A program made the position numbers and the translations under genes. DNA of 64,000 nt from the NCBI GenBank assembly GCA_025618425.1, contig CM046846.1, positions 1,792,642-1,856,641 on the forward strand, in the 5' to 3' direction. Source of the stretch: Heliocidaris tuberculata. Its lineage: Eukaryota > Echinodermata > Echinoidea > Camarodonta > Echinometridae. Below the pieces are notes generated by a model. The model was given only the letters and a program-made list of their open reading frames with translations, was not told where the DNA came from and searched no databases. Shown here piece after piece: positions 46,580 through 55,860 of the stretch (positions are counted from its first letter, which is position 1; each line of letters opens with the position of its first letter).

Positions 46580-49522
46580 GTAATTTGGGATGCTTTCAAA
46601 TGTTATATTGCTGGACACTGTATGGAATATTCAAGTAGAAAAAAGAAGGAGAAAAACAAGAAGAAGGAAGATTTACTTAGGAAGATTTCTGATATTAAAC
46701 AAAAACTTTCTCTTTCTCAAGAGGTGCCTAGTAGTGATTCTGAAAATAATGCTTTATTCAAGGAAATAGATACATTTGAAGCTGAGCTAAATGAAATACT
46801 TGACAATGAGACAGCAGGGTTAATTGTGAGATCACGTGTAAAATGGGCTGAACATGGAGAGAAAAGTAGTAGATATTTTTGTAACTTAGAGAAACGTAAT
46901 AATGAGAAGAAAAATATTCGTCAAATCAGGTCAAATAATGGGGATATTTTAACAGATCCTGATAAGATTTTACATGAAATTGGTGTATATTTCGAGTCTT
47001 TATATTCATCCAATTATTCTCAAGAGGATAAAGAAACAGCTTCTTTGTTTGTTTCTGGTTTGGATGTGCCAAGGTTATCTGAAAGTGAGGTGGAAAAACT
47101 GAATGGTCCAATTACCAAGTCTGAGCTTTGGTCAACTTTGAAATCAATGCCAGCAAACAAAGCCCCAGGGTTTGATGGTCTGCCAAGTGAATTTTATGTT
47201 GTCTTTTTTAATGATATTGTCGAAATGCTCATTGAATCATATAATTTTTCTTTTTGTAATGGTTTGTTAAGTCAGTCCCAAAGAAATGGAGTAATAACCC
47301 TTTTACCAAAGGAAGGTAAAGATCTCTTGGATATAAAAAATTATAGACCAATCTCATTGTTGAATGTAGATTATAAATTGATAGCGAAACTATTGAGTCA
47401 TAGATTGAAAAAAGTCATTAATACTTTAATTCATTCGGATCAACAAGGATTCTTGAGTGGTCGCAATATTAGTGCAAATATTCGTACAATTATAGATGTG
47501 ATTGAATACACTAATTTGGTTGATGTGCCTGGTTCAATAGTTTTATTAGATTTTGAAAAGGCTTTTGATAGGATTGAGCATGGATATTTAATTGAATCAC
47601 TGAAACATTTTAATCTTGGTCAGAATTTTATAAATTTTGTGAAAACCTTTTATAATGAAAGGATTAGTTATGTTAATAATAATGGATTTCTAACCAAACC
47701 CTTCCCCATGAAAAGAGGTATATTCCAAGGGTGCCCTATTTCACCTTATTTATTTGTTTTGGCCATTGAAATGTTAGCTGTAGCTATTCGAGATAATCCA
47801 GACATCAAAGGCATTAAAATTGGCAGCATAGAAAAGAAAATTAATTTATTTGCTGATGATACTATTTGCTTCTTAAATGGTGAAACAGACTCCTTTGTTA
47901 ATTTATTTGAATTGTTGCACTATTTTGATAGTTTCTCAGGCTGTCGAATAAACATGTCAAAGTCTGAAGCAATTTATATTGGGAGTTTGAAGGACAGGCA
48001 AACAACCCCTTTTCAGGAGGAAGGGTTAAATTGGAAAACAAAGGTATTTAAAGCATTGGGAGTAACATTTTCCTTGCAAACTAGATCTCTTTATGAACTT
48101 AATTTTCCTTCAAGATTAAAAAAGATTGAACAAGTTACAAACTGTTGGAGGCAGAGGAATCTATCTCTAATCGGAAAAATAACGGTGGTTAAATCTCTTT
48201 TATTGCCCCAGCTTCTATATCTGTTTTCAGTTTTATGTATTGAAGTACCTATCTCCTTTTTTAAAAAGTTGGATAACCTTTTATACAGGTTCATATGGAA
48301 TAATGGAAATGATCGGGTTAAAAGGGCTTTGCTATGTAATTTGTATGAAGAGGGAGGTCTGAAAATGGTAGATCCTTACACGTTTGCTAAATCTCAAAAA
48401 ATGGTTTGGGTAAAGCACCTTTTAGATGACAACTATGAGAATACTTGGAAAAGCATAGAGTTAGAAATGCTTCGAAAGTTTAATGATGACCCATTTGTAT
48501 TATGGAAAGCAGATGCTCCTCTGTGCCTTCTAAATAAGTTGAAAAATTGTCAGTTAATTGAAACTCTAAAAGTGTGGTATGACTATAGATCTGTAATGTT
48601 GAAAGATTTGAATCTAAATAGATATCATCTGCAGGATTATATCTGGTGGAATAAAAATGTGAGTTTAAGACACAGACCATATTACTATTATCATGCTTGG
48701 TATGAAAGAGGTATTGTTAACATCAGTCACTTATACAGAGGTTTTAATTTGGTGAAAACCTTTGAAGATCTTGTAGTTGAATTTGATATACCCATAAAAG
48801 ATCGTCAAAAATACAATTCGTTGATGAATGCGATTTATTTGGACTGGTTTTTGAACCCTCAGGAGGTGGATGAAAATATTTTTGAGAAAATTGTTTTTGA
48901 GCTGGTGAGCAAATTGAAAGTACCTAGATATGCTTATTCTTTATTACGAAATAGGAATTTTTCCTCAGAGCACAAGATTGAAATGAAATGGGAGTCTTGG
49001 TTTGGTCTGGATAGAAACGAAGTTGAATGGTCAAGCATTCACAAAAATAATTATGGTTGTACCATAGAAACTCAGCTAAGATCTTTTTATTTCAAAATAT
49101 TTCACAATGCTGTAGCCTTGAATTCGTTTTTATATAAGATTGGAAGAAGTGATTCTCCAATGTGTTATTTTTGTAGGGAATCTTCTGAGACCTTGAAACA
49201 TATATTTTGTGAGTGTGAAATTGTTGCTCCTTTATGGAAAGTGCTTACAAATTATATTGATAATAAGATTAATGAGACCACTATATATTCAGATTTTAGT
49301 TATGTCTTTGGTATTGACATAGGCAGTAAGCATGACAAGTGTATAACCTTTTTTTTTCTCTGTTTTAAGTTCTATGTTATTAGATGTAAATTTCAGCAAA
49401 CTAATCTAAGCTTTCAAGCTTTTATTTCTTTTGTTAAGATGAAGCAAAAGATTGAATACAAGATTGCTGATAAGAGAGGTAAATTGAGCTTGCATTTCAA
49501 AAAATGGTCATTTCAGTTGTAA
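46580..49522 (+). CDS. LINE ORF2 fragment: reverse transcriptase
   Basis: The frame is open from the truncation point (VIWDAFKCYIAGHC precedes the first methionine at 46622), so this ATG is internal to the original ORF2. From that methionine: 966 residues without a stop. Order: basic coiled region (1-60), WAEHGEKSSRYFCNLEKRN (about 75-95, typical of L1-type ORF2), NKAPGFDGLPSEFY (about 180), NYRPISLLNVDYKLIAKLL (about 240), LLDFEKAFDRIEH (catalytic, about 315), RGIFQGCPISPYLF (about 365), INLFADDT (catalytic Asp pair, about 410), and a C-terminal CX2CX8HX3C knuckle in CYFCRESSETLKHIFC (about 847). The reverse transcriptase would be nicking-deficient here because the endonuclease is missing. 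Clade is by motif resemblance only. Confidence 0.95.
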   Translation, partial: VIWDAFKCYIAGHCMEYSSRKKKEKNKKKEDLLRKISDIKQKLSLSQEVPSSDSENNALFKEIDTFEAELNEILDNETAGLIVRSRVKWAEHGEKSSRYFCNLEKRNNEKKNIRQIRSNNGDILTDPDKILHEIGVYFESLYSSNYSQEDKETASLFVSGLDVPRLSESEVEKLNGPITKSELWSTLKSMPANKAPGFDGLPSEFYVVFFNDIVEMLIESYNFSFCNGLLSQSQRNGVITLLPKEGKDLLDIKNYRPISLLNVDYKLIAKLLSHRLKKVINTLIHSDQQGFLSGRNISANIRTIIDVIEYTNLVDVPGSIVLLDFEKAFDRIEHGYLIESLKHFNLGQNFINFVKTFYNERISYVNNNGFLTKPFPMKRGIFQGCPISPYLFVLAIEMLAVAIRDNPDIKGIKIGSIEKKINLFADDTICFLNGETDSFVNLFELLHYFDSFSGCRINMSKSEAIYIGSLKDRQTTPFQEEGLNWKTKVFKALGVTFSLQTRSLYELNFPSRLKKIEQVTNCWRQRNLSLIGKITVVKSLLLPQLLYLFSVLCIEVPISFFKKLDNLLYRFIWNNGNDRVKRALLCNLYEEGGLKMVDPYTFAKSQKMVWVKHLLDDNYENTWKSIELEMLRKFNDDPFVLWKADAPLCLLNKLKNCQLIETLKVWYDYRSVMLKDLNLNRYHLQDYIWWNKNVSLRHRPYYYYHAWYERGIVNISHLYRGFNLVKTFEDLVVEFDIPIKDRQKYNSLMNAIYLDWFLNPQEVDENIFEKIVFELVSKLKVPRYAYSLLRNRNFSSEHKIEMKWESWFGLDRNEVEWSSIHKNNYGCTIETQLRSFYFKIFHNAVALNSFLYKIGRSDSPMCYFCRESSETLKHIFCECEIVAPLWKVLTNYIDNKINETTIYSDFSYVFGIDIGSKHDKCITFFFLCFKFYVIRCKFQQTNLSFQAFISFVKMKQKIEYKIADKRGKLSLHFKKWSFQL

Positions 49523-49640
49523 GCCAATTAGGCTGTCCCCCCCCCCCCCCCCCTCTCCAAGAGAAGAGATAATTATTGTTTAGATTTGGTGTAGAGACAT
49601 GTTTTGGTTCTATCGTCTTGTCTTGTCTTGTGTTATGTCG

Positions 49641-49700
49641 TGTTGTGTTGTGTTGTGTTGTGTTGTGTTGTGTTGTGTTGTGTTGTGTTGTGTTGTGTTG
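49641..49700 (+). repeat. (TGTTG)12 array inside the LINE 3' UTR
   Basis: Twelve perfect TGTTG units, with degenerate TCTTG and TGTTA variants on both sides (49616-49765). Lies between ORF2 stop and the A-rich tail. Confidence 0.95.
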
Positions 49701-49895
49701 TGTTATGTTGTGTGGTGCAGTGCTGTTTTGTTTTGTTGTGTTTTGTGATGTGTTGTGTTGGGTACTTTTACCCTTTCCCACTTGTAATTAAGTATTGGTT
49801 TTCATTATCGAGTAGTTGTAGTTAAGTACATATATTCATTTGTTCACACATGTATGTTGTGTTTAGTTTTTCAATAAAAACACTAAAACAAAAAA

Positions 49896-49911
49896 AAGAA
49901 CTCTATTTCAT
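49896..49911. repeat. LINE target-site duplication, right copy
   Basis: AAGAACTCTATTTCAT, identical to 46563-46578. Confidence 0.95.
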
Positions 49912-50085
49912 ATTCGGAATTTCGAACCCCATTTTATTTCTGGAAGTATGAACCCTTTTTTATTTTTTTGAATTACGAACCTTCGGAACTAGTACCTTCG
50001 GAGTAATGAACCTATATGGAGTAGGAACGAAATTTCGGAAAGACGAACTTTCGGAATTATGAACCTTCGGAAAAACGACATGTAT
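49912..50085. repeat. TTCCGAA palindromic repeat, right part
   Basis: Units such as TTCGGAATTATGAACCTTCGG run in the inverse sense to 46345-46530. It resumes exactly where the left part stops. Confidence 0.85.
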
Positions 50086-50194
50086 AACGGTAGGAATTAC
50101 CAGCTTGACCCTTTTTAAAACAACAACGACAAAAATAAAACCACAATAGCAAAAACTACTATAGACCATCATGTAGGTTCTTTTGTTTGTATCG

Positions 50195-50505
50195 CAGGTT
50201 TGATTCTCATTGATAATAGCGGGTCCGCTCGCTATTAAGAACCGCTATTCATAGAAAACCGCTATTCATTTGCACGCGCTATGAATATATAGCGGTCCTT
50301 ATGAGTAGTTATGAATAGTGGTCCTTATGAATGGATGTCCTTATGGATAGCGAGGAAATTTGTCTATGGTTTGTTCGCTATTCAGAAGGACCGCTATTCG
50401 TACAAAACCGCTATTCATTTAGTCACGCGTTATGGATAGCGGCCCTTATGAATAAGTATAGTCCTTATGAATAGCTGTCCTTATGACTAGCGAGGTTACC
50501 CCAAT
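50195..50505. repeat. Two-unit repeat of CCGCTATTC / GGTCCTTATGAATAG words
   Basis: AAAACCGCTATTCATTT-G-CACGCG at 50256 recurs at 50404 (period about 150), each followed by TAGCGG-CCTTATGA and TAGCGAGG. Words in the first half of each unit are inverse to those in the second, so each unit is itself palindromic. Confidence 0.75.
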
Positions 50506-50576
50506 AATAGATCCGCTGTTGAACAAAAATTAATGTGTCAACCACATCAGGCAATGAACATGATAAATACAGTGTC

Positions 50577-50683
50577 TAGCTGATGATGGAGATGGTGTTG
50601 GCGATGATGTGTTCTCGACTGTCAACTTCACGAAGAGACGATGGGAGTGAGTTCCACAGGCGAGGAGTAATGGATGAAAATGC
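50577..50683 (-). pseudogene. C-terminal relic of a CR1/L2-type LINE ORF2
   Basis: Minus strand AFSSITPRLWNSLPSSLREV then DSREHIIANTISIIS and stop. 'FS--aPrLWNsLP-slRe' is the conserved end of CR1/L2-type reverse transcriptases. It continues the relic at 51505-51791, from which it is separated by about 800 bp of other repeats. Confidence 0.7.
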
Positions 50684-50696
50684 AGAATCTCCAGTC

Positions 50697-50850
50697 GCCC
50701 CCCCCCAAAAAAAACAAACAAACAAACAAAAAAACAAAAAAACAAAAACGAAAACGAAAACAAAAAAACGCCAACTAAAAAAAAAAAAAAAAAAAAAAAA
50801 AAGCGAGAGCGAAAAATCGGGGGGAAGTGAGAGAAAAAAAGGCTAAAAAG
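50697..50850. repeat. C run and A-rich low-complexity tract
   Basis: Eight or nine C at 50698-50706, then about 100 bp of A-rich sequence with a pure run of about 25 A at 50777-50801. Could be a retroelement tail. Confidence 0.6.
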
Positions 50851-51350
50851 GTGCTATAAGAGCCCTTATCTTTCTCTCAAAACTTGCTAAAACGTCAAAA
50901 TTTTCTTGCCTAGCGGGGGAAACTCCCCCTTTTGCGCCCACCCCTGTTACATGTAGGCCTACAGTGCATGCAGTATTGCGTCCAAATAATTTAAAAGCAG
51001 TCAAGAAGTTCGTCGAACTAACTTTTCGCCTGAAAATAAGGTGCTATATATACGAGCCATTATCTAAATTTCTCTCAAATTTGCTAAAATTCATCAAAGC
51101 AAAGCTTTCGCGCTTCGCGCGGGAAGGGGGAAACTCCCCCTCCCTGCGCCCAACCCTGTTATACAATCATGTATACAGTGCAGTAATGCGTCCAAATAAC
51201 TGAGAAGCAGTAAGGGCGTCCAACTAACTTTCAGCCTAAAAAAAAAAGGTGCTGCGAGCCGTTATCTTTCTCTCAAATTTGCTAAAACGTCAGAGCTTTC
51301 GGGCTTCGCGCGGGAGGGGGAGAACTCCCCTCCCTGCACCCATCCCCCTG
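50850..51350. repeat. About 205-bp tandem repeat, 2.5 units
   Basis: AAGGTGCTATAAGAGCCCTT (50850), AAGGTGCTATATATACGAGC (51039) and AAAGGTGCTGCGAGCCGTTA (51247) start successive units, each with TTTCTCTCAAA-TTGCTAAAA, GGGGGAAACTCCCCCT and TGCGTCCAAATAA. About 80% alike. Confidence 0.88.
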
Positions 51351-51504
51351 GAGAGCACGCTTCGCGTACTCACAACCGCCCCCTAAAATTAAATCCTGGC
51401 TACGCGGTTGTCCATATATCCCTTAAAATGTGTTAAGGGTACATTGAGAGTGAGACCAGATGAGTGCAAGCCATGGACGAAGACAGCGTTGTTCAATGAG
51501 GGAA

Positions 51505-51791
51505 GTCTTATCCAGGGGCTAGACCATGGAGAGTCTTGAACATCAGGAGCAAGATTTTGAATTCAATTCTGTACTTGACTGCAAGCCAACGCAATTCAGT
51601 CAGCGTACAGGAGTGATGTGGTCATACTTCTTCAACCCAGTAAACAAGCGTGCAGCTGCATTCTGTACTACTTGAAGTCTGTTTAAAGTTGCAGAAGGGA
51701 GTCCAGCTTGGAGACTGTTTATACAGAAGTCAAGTCTTGACGTAATGAGTGAATGATGAATGAGGCTCTCTGCTGTCGCAAGTGTAAACAA
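51505..51791 (-). pseudogene. Broken CR1/L2-type LINE reverse transcriptase relic
   Basis: Minus strand ESLIHHSLITSRLDFCINSL, then QAGLPSATLNRLQVVQNAAA, RLFTGLKKYDHITPVR, stop; after a frameshift LTELRWLAVKYRIEFKILLL and MFKTLHGLAPG follow. The family consensus is 'SRLDYCNSLL-GLP---i-rLQ-vQNaAARl-t---k--HITPvL-eLHWLPVk-RI-fKil-l-fk-lhg-aP'. One frameshift plus a stop inactivate it. Confidence 0.88.
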
Positions 51792-51798
51792 AGATATG

Positions 51799-52150
51799 GT
51801 GATGTTGATGGTGGTGAATGGTGATGGTGATGATGATGATGGTGGTGGTGGTGGTGGTGATGATGATGGTGATGATGATGGTGATGATGATGGTGGTGAT
51901 GATGGTGATGATGGTGATGGTGGTGATGATGATGACGGTGATGACGATGATGATGGTGATGGCGATGTTGATGATGATGATGATGATGGCAGAGGTTGTG
52001 CATGGTGATGACGAGGATTGTGATGATGATGGTCAGGTGATGAATGACGTTGATCATTATGATGATGGTGATGATGACAATGGCGATGGTGATTTTATAT
52101 TAATGTCGAAGTCGACGATGACGACGACAATGATGATGATGATGGTGGTG
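51799..52150. repeat. Long interrupted (GAT/GGT)n array
   Basis: About 350 bp of GAT, GGT and GAC triplets, purest at 51828-52000. All frames stay open through it as poly-Asp/Gly, poly-Met/Val or poly-His, which is an artefact of the triplet period. Confidence 0.95.
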
Positions 52151-52920
52151 ATATACGTGTGCGCATCAATTTAAAAGGTGCAAGGGTTCATCAATTCAAG
52201 ATCAAGAACGTGTTTCTTTCTTTTTTGATAAGCATGCACAATTCCAAGACGATGGGTTTTTGTCTATTCATTCAATGATTCCATGACAATGCATTTTCTA
52301 AGTTGTTTTTACGATTCCATGACAATGCGATTTTAAACATGATCCAAAATTGTATCTATCACAAAATTTGCATCGAGGGCAGGATTTTTATCGGTATACA
52401 AATAACAATAAACCCTCATTTTATAGACTGAGTTAATCGACAGTAAATTGTCAACCCAGTAACATTGTTTTGTTATGACCTGGTGAGGGAAAACATTACT
52501 TCTGTTTTTTCCCAGTTTTTTTTTATTCGTGTAAAATCTATATTGATTCTATTACGTATAAATAAGTTATAACCAACAGCCAAATATCTAGCAGGCACTT
52601 GTATCATAAAAGGTTGTCGTAAAGGTTTATAGTTCTGTGTACAGATTGCTGCAATATAAAACGATAAAAATGGAGTGTATAATGTAATTATTGTAAACGA
52701 TGCGATAATAATCATAACATAATCACAAACTACGATGCATAAATTAACAGTAGAAGGCTTAAGCTTTAGCACAGTTTTATCTTTCTTTCTCTCTCCCTTT
52801 TCATATATCAAACCATAATAGGGCAATTTTTACCAATACCAGTATAATCGATAATTGTGATGCGTAACTTCACCTGAATTATGCTGACAGCGCTAGAATG
52901 CAATTGGCGTCATGCACGTG
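52151..52920. other. Intergenic AT-rich sequence
   Basis: Two similar words, GATTCCATGACAATGC, occur at 52269 and 52314, a short local duplication. A 117-codon minus frame at 52473-52826 is unrecognised. Nothing else seen. Confidence 0.5.
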
Positions 52921-52963
52921 ATCGCAAATGGGTTTATTTGGGATAGATTTAAACAGACAACAG

Positions 52964-52971
52964 TATAAATA
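52964..52971 (+). promoter_or_regulatory. TATA box
   Basis: TATAAATA, in GACAACAGTATAAATACACT. A splice-donor consensus follows 132 bp later with no in-frame ATG of note between, which fits a TATA promoter with a non-coding first exon. Expected transcription start is near 52995. Confidence 0.4.
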
Positions 52972-52994
52972 CACTATCTTCGCCAATCGATCCT

Positions 52995-53102
52995 TCACAA
53001 TCTGCACTAGTTGATCTCGAATTAATTGGGATATACAAAAAGTCACTTAAGTGTATATTAACATCGGAACGTGAAACCTCACTCGGACAATTTCATTCTT
53101 AG
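52995..53102 (+). other. Candidate non-coding first exon
   Basis: Starts about 25-30 bp beyond the TATA box and ends in CATTCTTAG before GTAAGTTG, a near-consensus splice donor. No start codon with a usable frame lies inside. The gene it would belong to is not found to the right in this window; a coding part could lie beyond 64000. Confidence 0.3.
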
Positions 53103-53799
53103 GTAAGTTGTCATTTCGATCTGAGGCATAAATATACTCTAGGTTTCATTGTTTGCAATTCAAAGTTGATTTGCAGGCGAATCAGAATAAAAAGAGAAAC
53201 AGAAAATGGTAACCATTGGAAGGAAATCGGGTAAAATTTTTTTTTTTTTACATTTGAGATTACTATACATGTCACTATAATTAAGTGTACTCTCTAAATG
53301 TAAAAGAGTGAAAAAGCACTCAAAAGAGAGTGAAATTCCACTCTCACAAGGAGTTAATGAGGAACGACCCTTTTCCGAGTGAAAAAAGAGTGGTCACTAT
53401 TTCAATCAGGAAAGAGTGAAACACCAATCCTTTTAAAGAGGGAAAATTTTATCACTCATGTGGACAGAGTGGAGATAATTCACTCCTTTCTTAGTGAAAT
53501 CATCAAACTCGGTCTCAAGAGTATTGTGACGGGCACGGTTTGCTACGCCGGCTGACACGGCTATCTCGTCAGGATGCCCCCGTGCCTGGCAGAGCTCCCC
53601 GTCTGTCTGGTCGAAATATATGACCGCTGCTGATGGGTGGAGTTGCCGGCACTCGACAATCACCAACCGTCAGTTACTGCACACCACCAGGCCTACCAGC
53701 AATCACTCATCCGTCGATGTCAATCGATCACCATGAACAGACCATAGGCTGCAGAGTAAATGCCAGATGAAACTTCGGTGAGATCCATCGGATCATGAT

Positions 53800-53826
53800 G
53801 GTGGGGGGGGGGGGGGGGGGGGGGGG
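53800..53826. repeat. G homopolymer
   Basis: A run of about 24 G, preceded by GATGGTG, within the 53289-55066 element. Confidence 0.9.
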
Positions 53827-53870
53827 CGGATACAGTGTATTGGCGAATCTGAAGCACACGGATCCGGGCT

Positions 53871-54097
53871 AATAGACCGCTTCTGTAATGTATACAAATT
53901 TATGCACATATATTCTCTGAGCACCTGGTGACGAGCTATTCCATTAACCTGCTTTTTATAAATGAGCCTCAATGCTTGGAATCCAGTTTGCATACATTAT
54001 TTGTTGCTATGTCCGGCAAGCTTTCAGGTTGTCAAGAACAACCTTTGTTTGAAAGGTATGTATAAAATTTGCATACATTACCGAAGCGGTCTATTCG
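53871..54097. repeat. 227-bp TIR MITE nested in the larger element
   Basis: AATAGACCGCTTCTGTAATG with TATACAAATTTA is mirrored by TAAAATTTGCATA and CATTACCGAAGCGGTCTATT. No coding capacity. Confidence 0.85.
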
Positions 54098-54968
54098 GCA
54101 CTAGCATGACTATAGGGCGAACTCGGCCTTGGCGGAAAATGGCGGCCGAGTGAGCCCAGAGAATATATGAACTGATAGCAAATACTTGTGTTGAATTTCA
54201 CATTAAGTACACATTTCAGAACAATTGAATTCAAAATGATTTGATATCAATATGTAACATGATTAGCAAAGAAACAATGTTGAAAATTTGAAGAAGTAAA
54301 ATAATACAAAACATGAAATTTAAGGCTAAAAAACGGTACGATGCGTAGCGGGGACTTCAACTCTTGAAACATAGTCACCGCGCAGTGCCGAGTTCGCTCT
54401 ATAGTGCCGAGCTGGCCCGACCACAATCACACAATCCTATCTCTTAGGGATGTACTACACTATCTATCCATATAACAAATCATTGACGTAAGTTAACGTA
54501 ACAGTTAACTAAACTAACACTTTCATTAAAACAACATAATCCCTACTGAATTATCAAATGTAACCACTGATTCTCAGCAAGACAACTTCATCAAGAAATA
54601 ATCTATCAAAATGAGTCATTGCAAAACCCCTATATCATTTAAATATACGAATTATGCTAATTTTCCTGCCTGAAGCACCGATACGTTTTAATCTCTATTG
54701 GTTTGCACGTTGTAACCGATGTGCTGTCACTTATAAGTTATTTAGCTCGGTTCGTCGGGGTATTAATCACACTTTTTCAAGAGTGGTGCCTGTAGTTTTG
54801 TTCACAACAAAGAAATGACACTGACAATGAATTTGAAGCGGCTTGTCATTTGTTGCCTTGCGTCACTCGTTGCTCACGAGTGAAAATATTTCAGTCTGCA
54901 CACAATATATTGAGCGGAACAGAGGCTCGCTCTGTGAGTGAGACGGCTAATGAAGGAATATCGGCATG
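54098..54968. other. Right-hand interior of the 1.78 kb TIR element
   Basis: ACTATAGGGCGAACTCGGCC at 54109 and GCCGAGTTCGCTCTATAGTG at 54386 are mirror images, so a further palindromic insertion of about 300 bp is likely. The remainder is unrecognised. Confidence 0.55.
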
Positions 54969-55066
54969 CTCACTCAAAAGGGAGTGCTTTACCACTCAAT
55001 TTAGAGTGAAAGCTCCTTCACTGTTAATGTCGAGTGGCAAATTCACTCCTTTACATTTAGAGAGTA

Positions 55067-55671
55067 GGACAACTCTCCCGGTTGCCCCTAAACCATGACT
55101 AAAAATAATGTAATATTTCAAATGCTATTGCTCAGCACGGTGTTGTTTTTTTTCGATGGAGGACATATGACAACAAAACGTTGTCCCCAAAATAATATTA
55201 CGTCACAGTTGAATGACCTCTTCGCTAAACTGAGATTTACATAGCATCTTCCAAACATTTATAACTTTCTTATTATTTCTTATTTCATTTGTCTAATTTC
55301 CGTCAACTTACTTTCACTGTTTGACAATGTTTAATATTGTTCACTTTCACACAGTTTTAGTTTTTAGGTTGAATTTATTAACTCTTGATAAATAAACCCA
55401 TCATTTCACTATAGTTTGCGTTCGAAAGAAAGGACGAATTATGTGAACAACAATAACTTGCATCTCAGTATACTGTTATCAGTATTTTCCTTCATGTTTA
55501 AGACTTTTATTTCTTATTAATGTACCAGGAGGATTGGGCGGTGAATTGCGGAGATATTTAACATAAATATTTATTCTTTTGCTGTTTTGAGAAGCAGTTG
55601 GACTGCTTTCTGAGTGCATCACGTTCTGTTGCTGATTTATTTGACCCTTCGTCTATACAAAGTATCATAAT
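55067..55671. other. Intergenic AT-rich sequence
   Basis: Nothing recognised. Confidence 0.5.
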
Positions 55672-55860
55672 TAACATGATAAAAACTATTTTCGAAAAAT
55701 CAACTGAAGGCAATTTCAATAGCCCTGTCTATCACCTTTAGGAATGTGCGAACATTACAATGGCGTATTACGTAATCCGAACCTGATTTCTATGGGCAGT
55801 ACAATAGCCCTTTGAAATTGCCCTTGAATTTATTTTTCGAAAGTAGTTTTTATCGTGTTA
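55672..55860. repeat. 189-bp TIR MITE
   Basis: TAACATGATAAAAACTATTT, TCGAAAAAT and GCAATTTCAATAGCCCT are mirrored by AGGGCTATTGT/AAATTGC, ATTTTTCGAAA and AGTAGTTTTTATCGTGTTA. No coding capacity. Confidence 0.85.

Larger units (their letters stand above)
46579..49895 (+). mobile_element. 5'-truncated L1/Tx1-like LINE insertion
   Basis: A 3.3 kb non-LTR retrotransposon bounded by a perfect 16-bp target duplication. It starts inside ORF2, so ORF1 and the endonuclease domain are lost (usual 5' truncation of target-primed reverse transcription). After the ORF2 stop come a C run, a (TTGTG)12 array, and an A-rich end after AATAAAAACACTAAAAC. The perfect duplication and intact frame suggest a recent insertion. 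Confidence 0.95.
53289..55066. mobile_element. 1.78 kb TIR DNA element without transposase
   Basis: ACTCTCTAAATGTAAAAGAG at the left is mirrored by CTCCTTTACATTTAGAGAGT at the right, with TA at both edges. Many GAGTG/CACTC words lie in the first and last 150 bp, a pattern like repeated transposase-binding sites. Between 53520 and 53760 is a GC-richer non-repetitive segment. No transposase frame; a nested element lies at 53871-54097. Confidence 0.75.

Noticed and set aside
49497..49825. Cys/Val/Leu frames and an opposite His/Asn/Thr frame after the LINE ORF
   Set aside because: They read the TGTTG pentanucleotide array in the LINE 3' UTR.
51719..52174. Long frames of poly-His, poly-Asp/Gly and poly-Met/Val
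   Set aside because: All are readings of one (GAT/GGT)n array; none has coding context.
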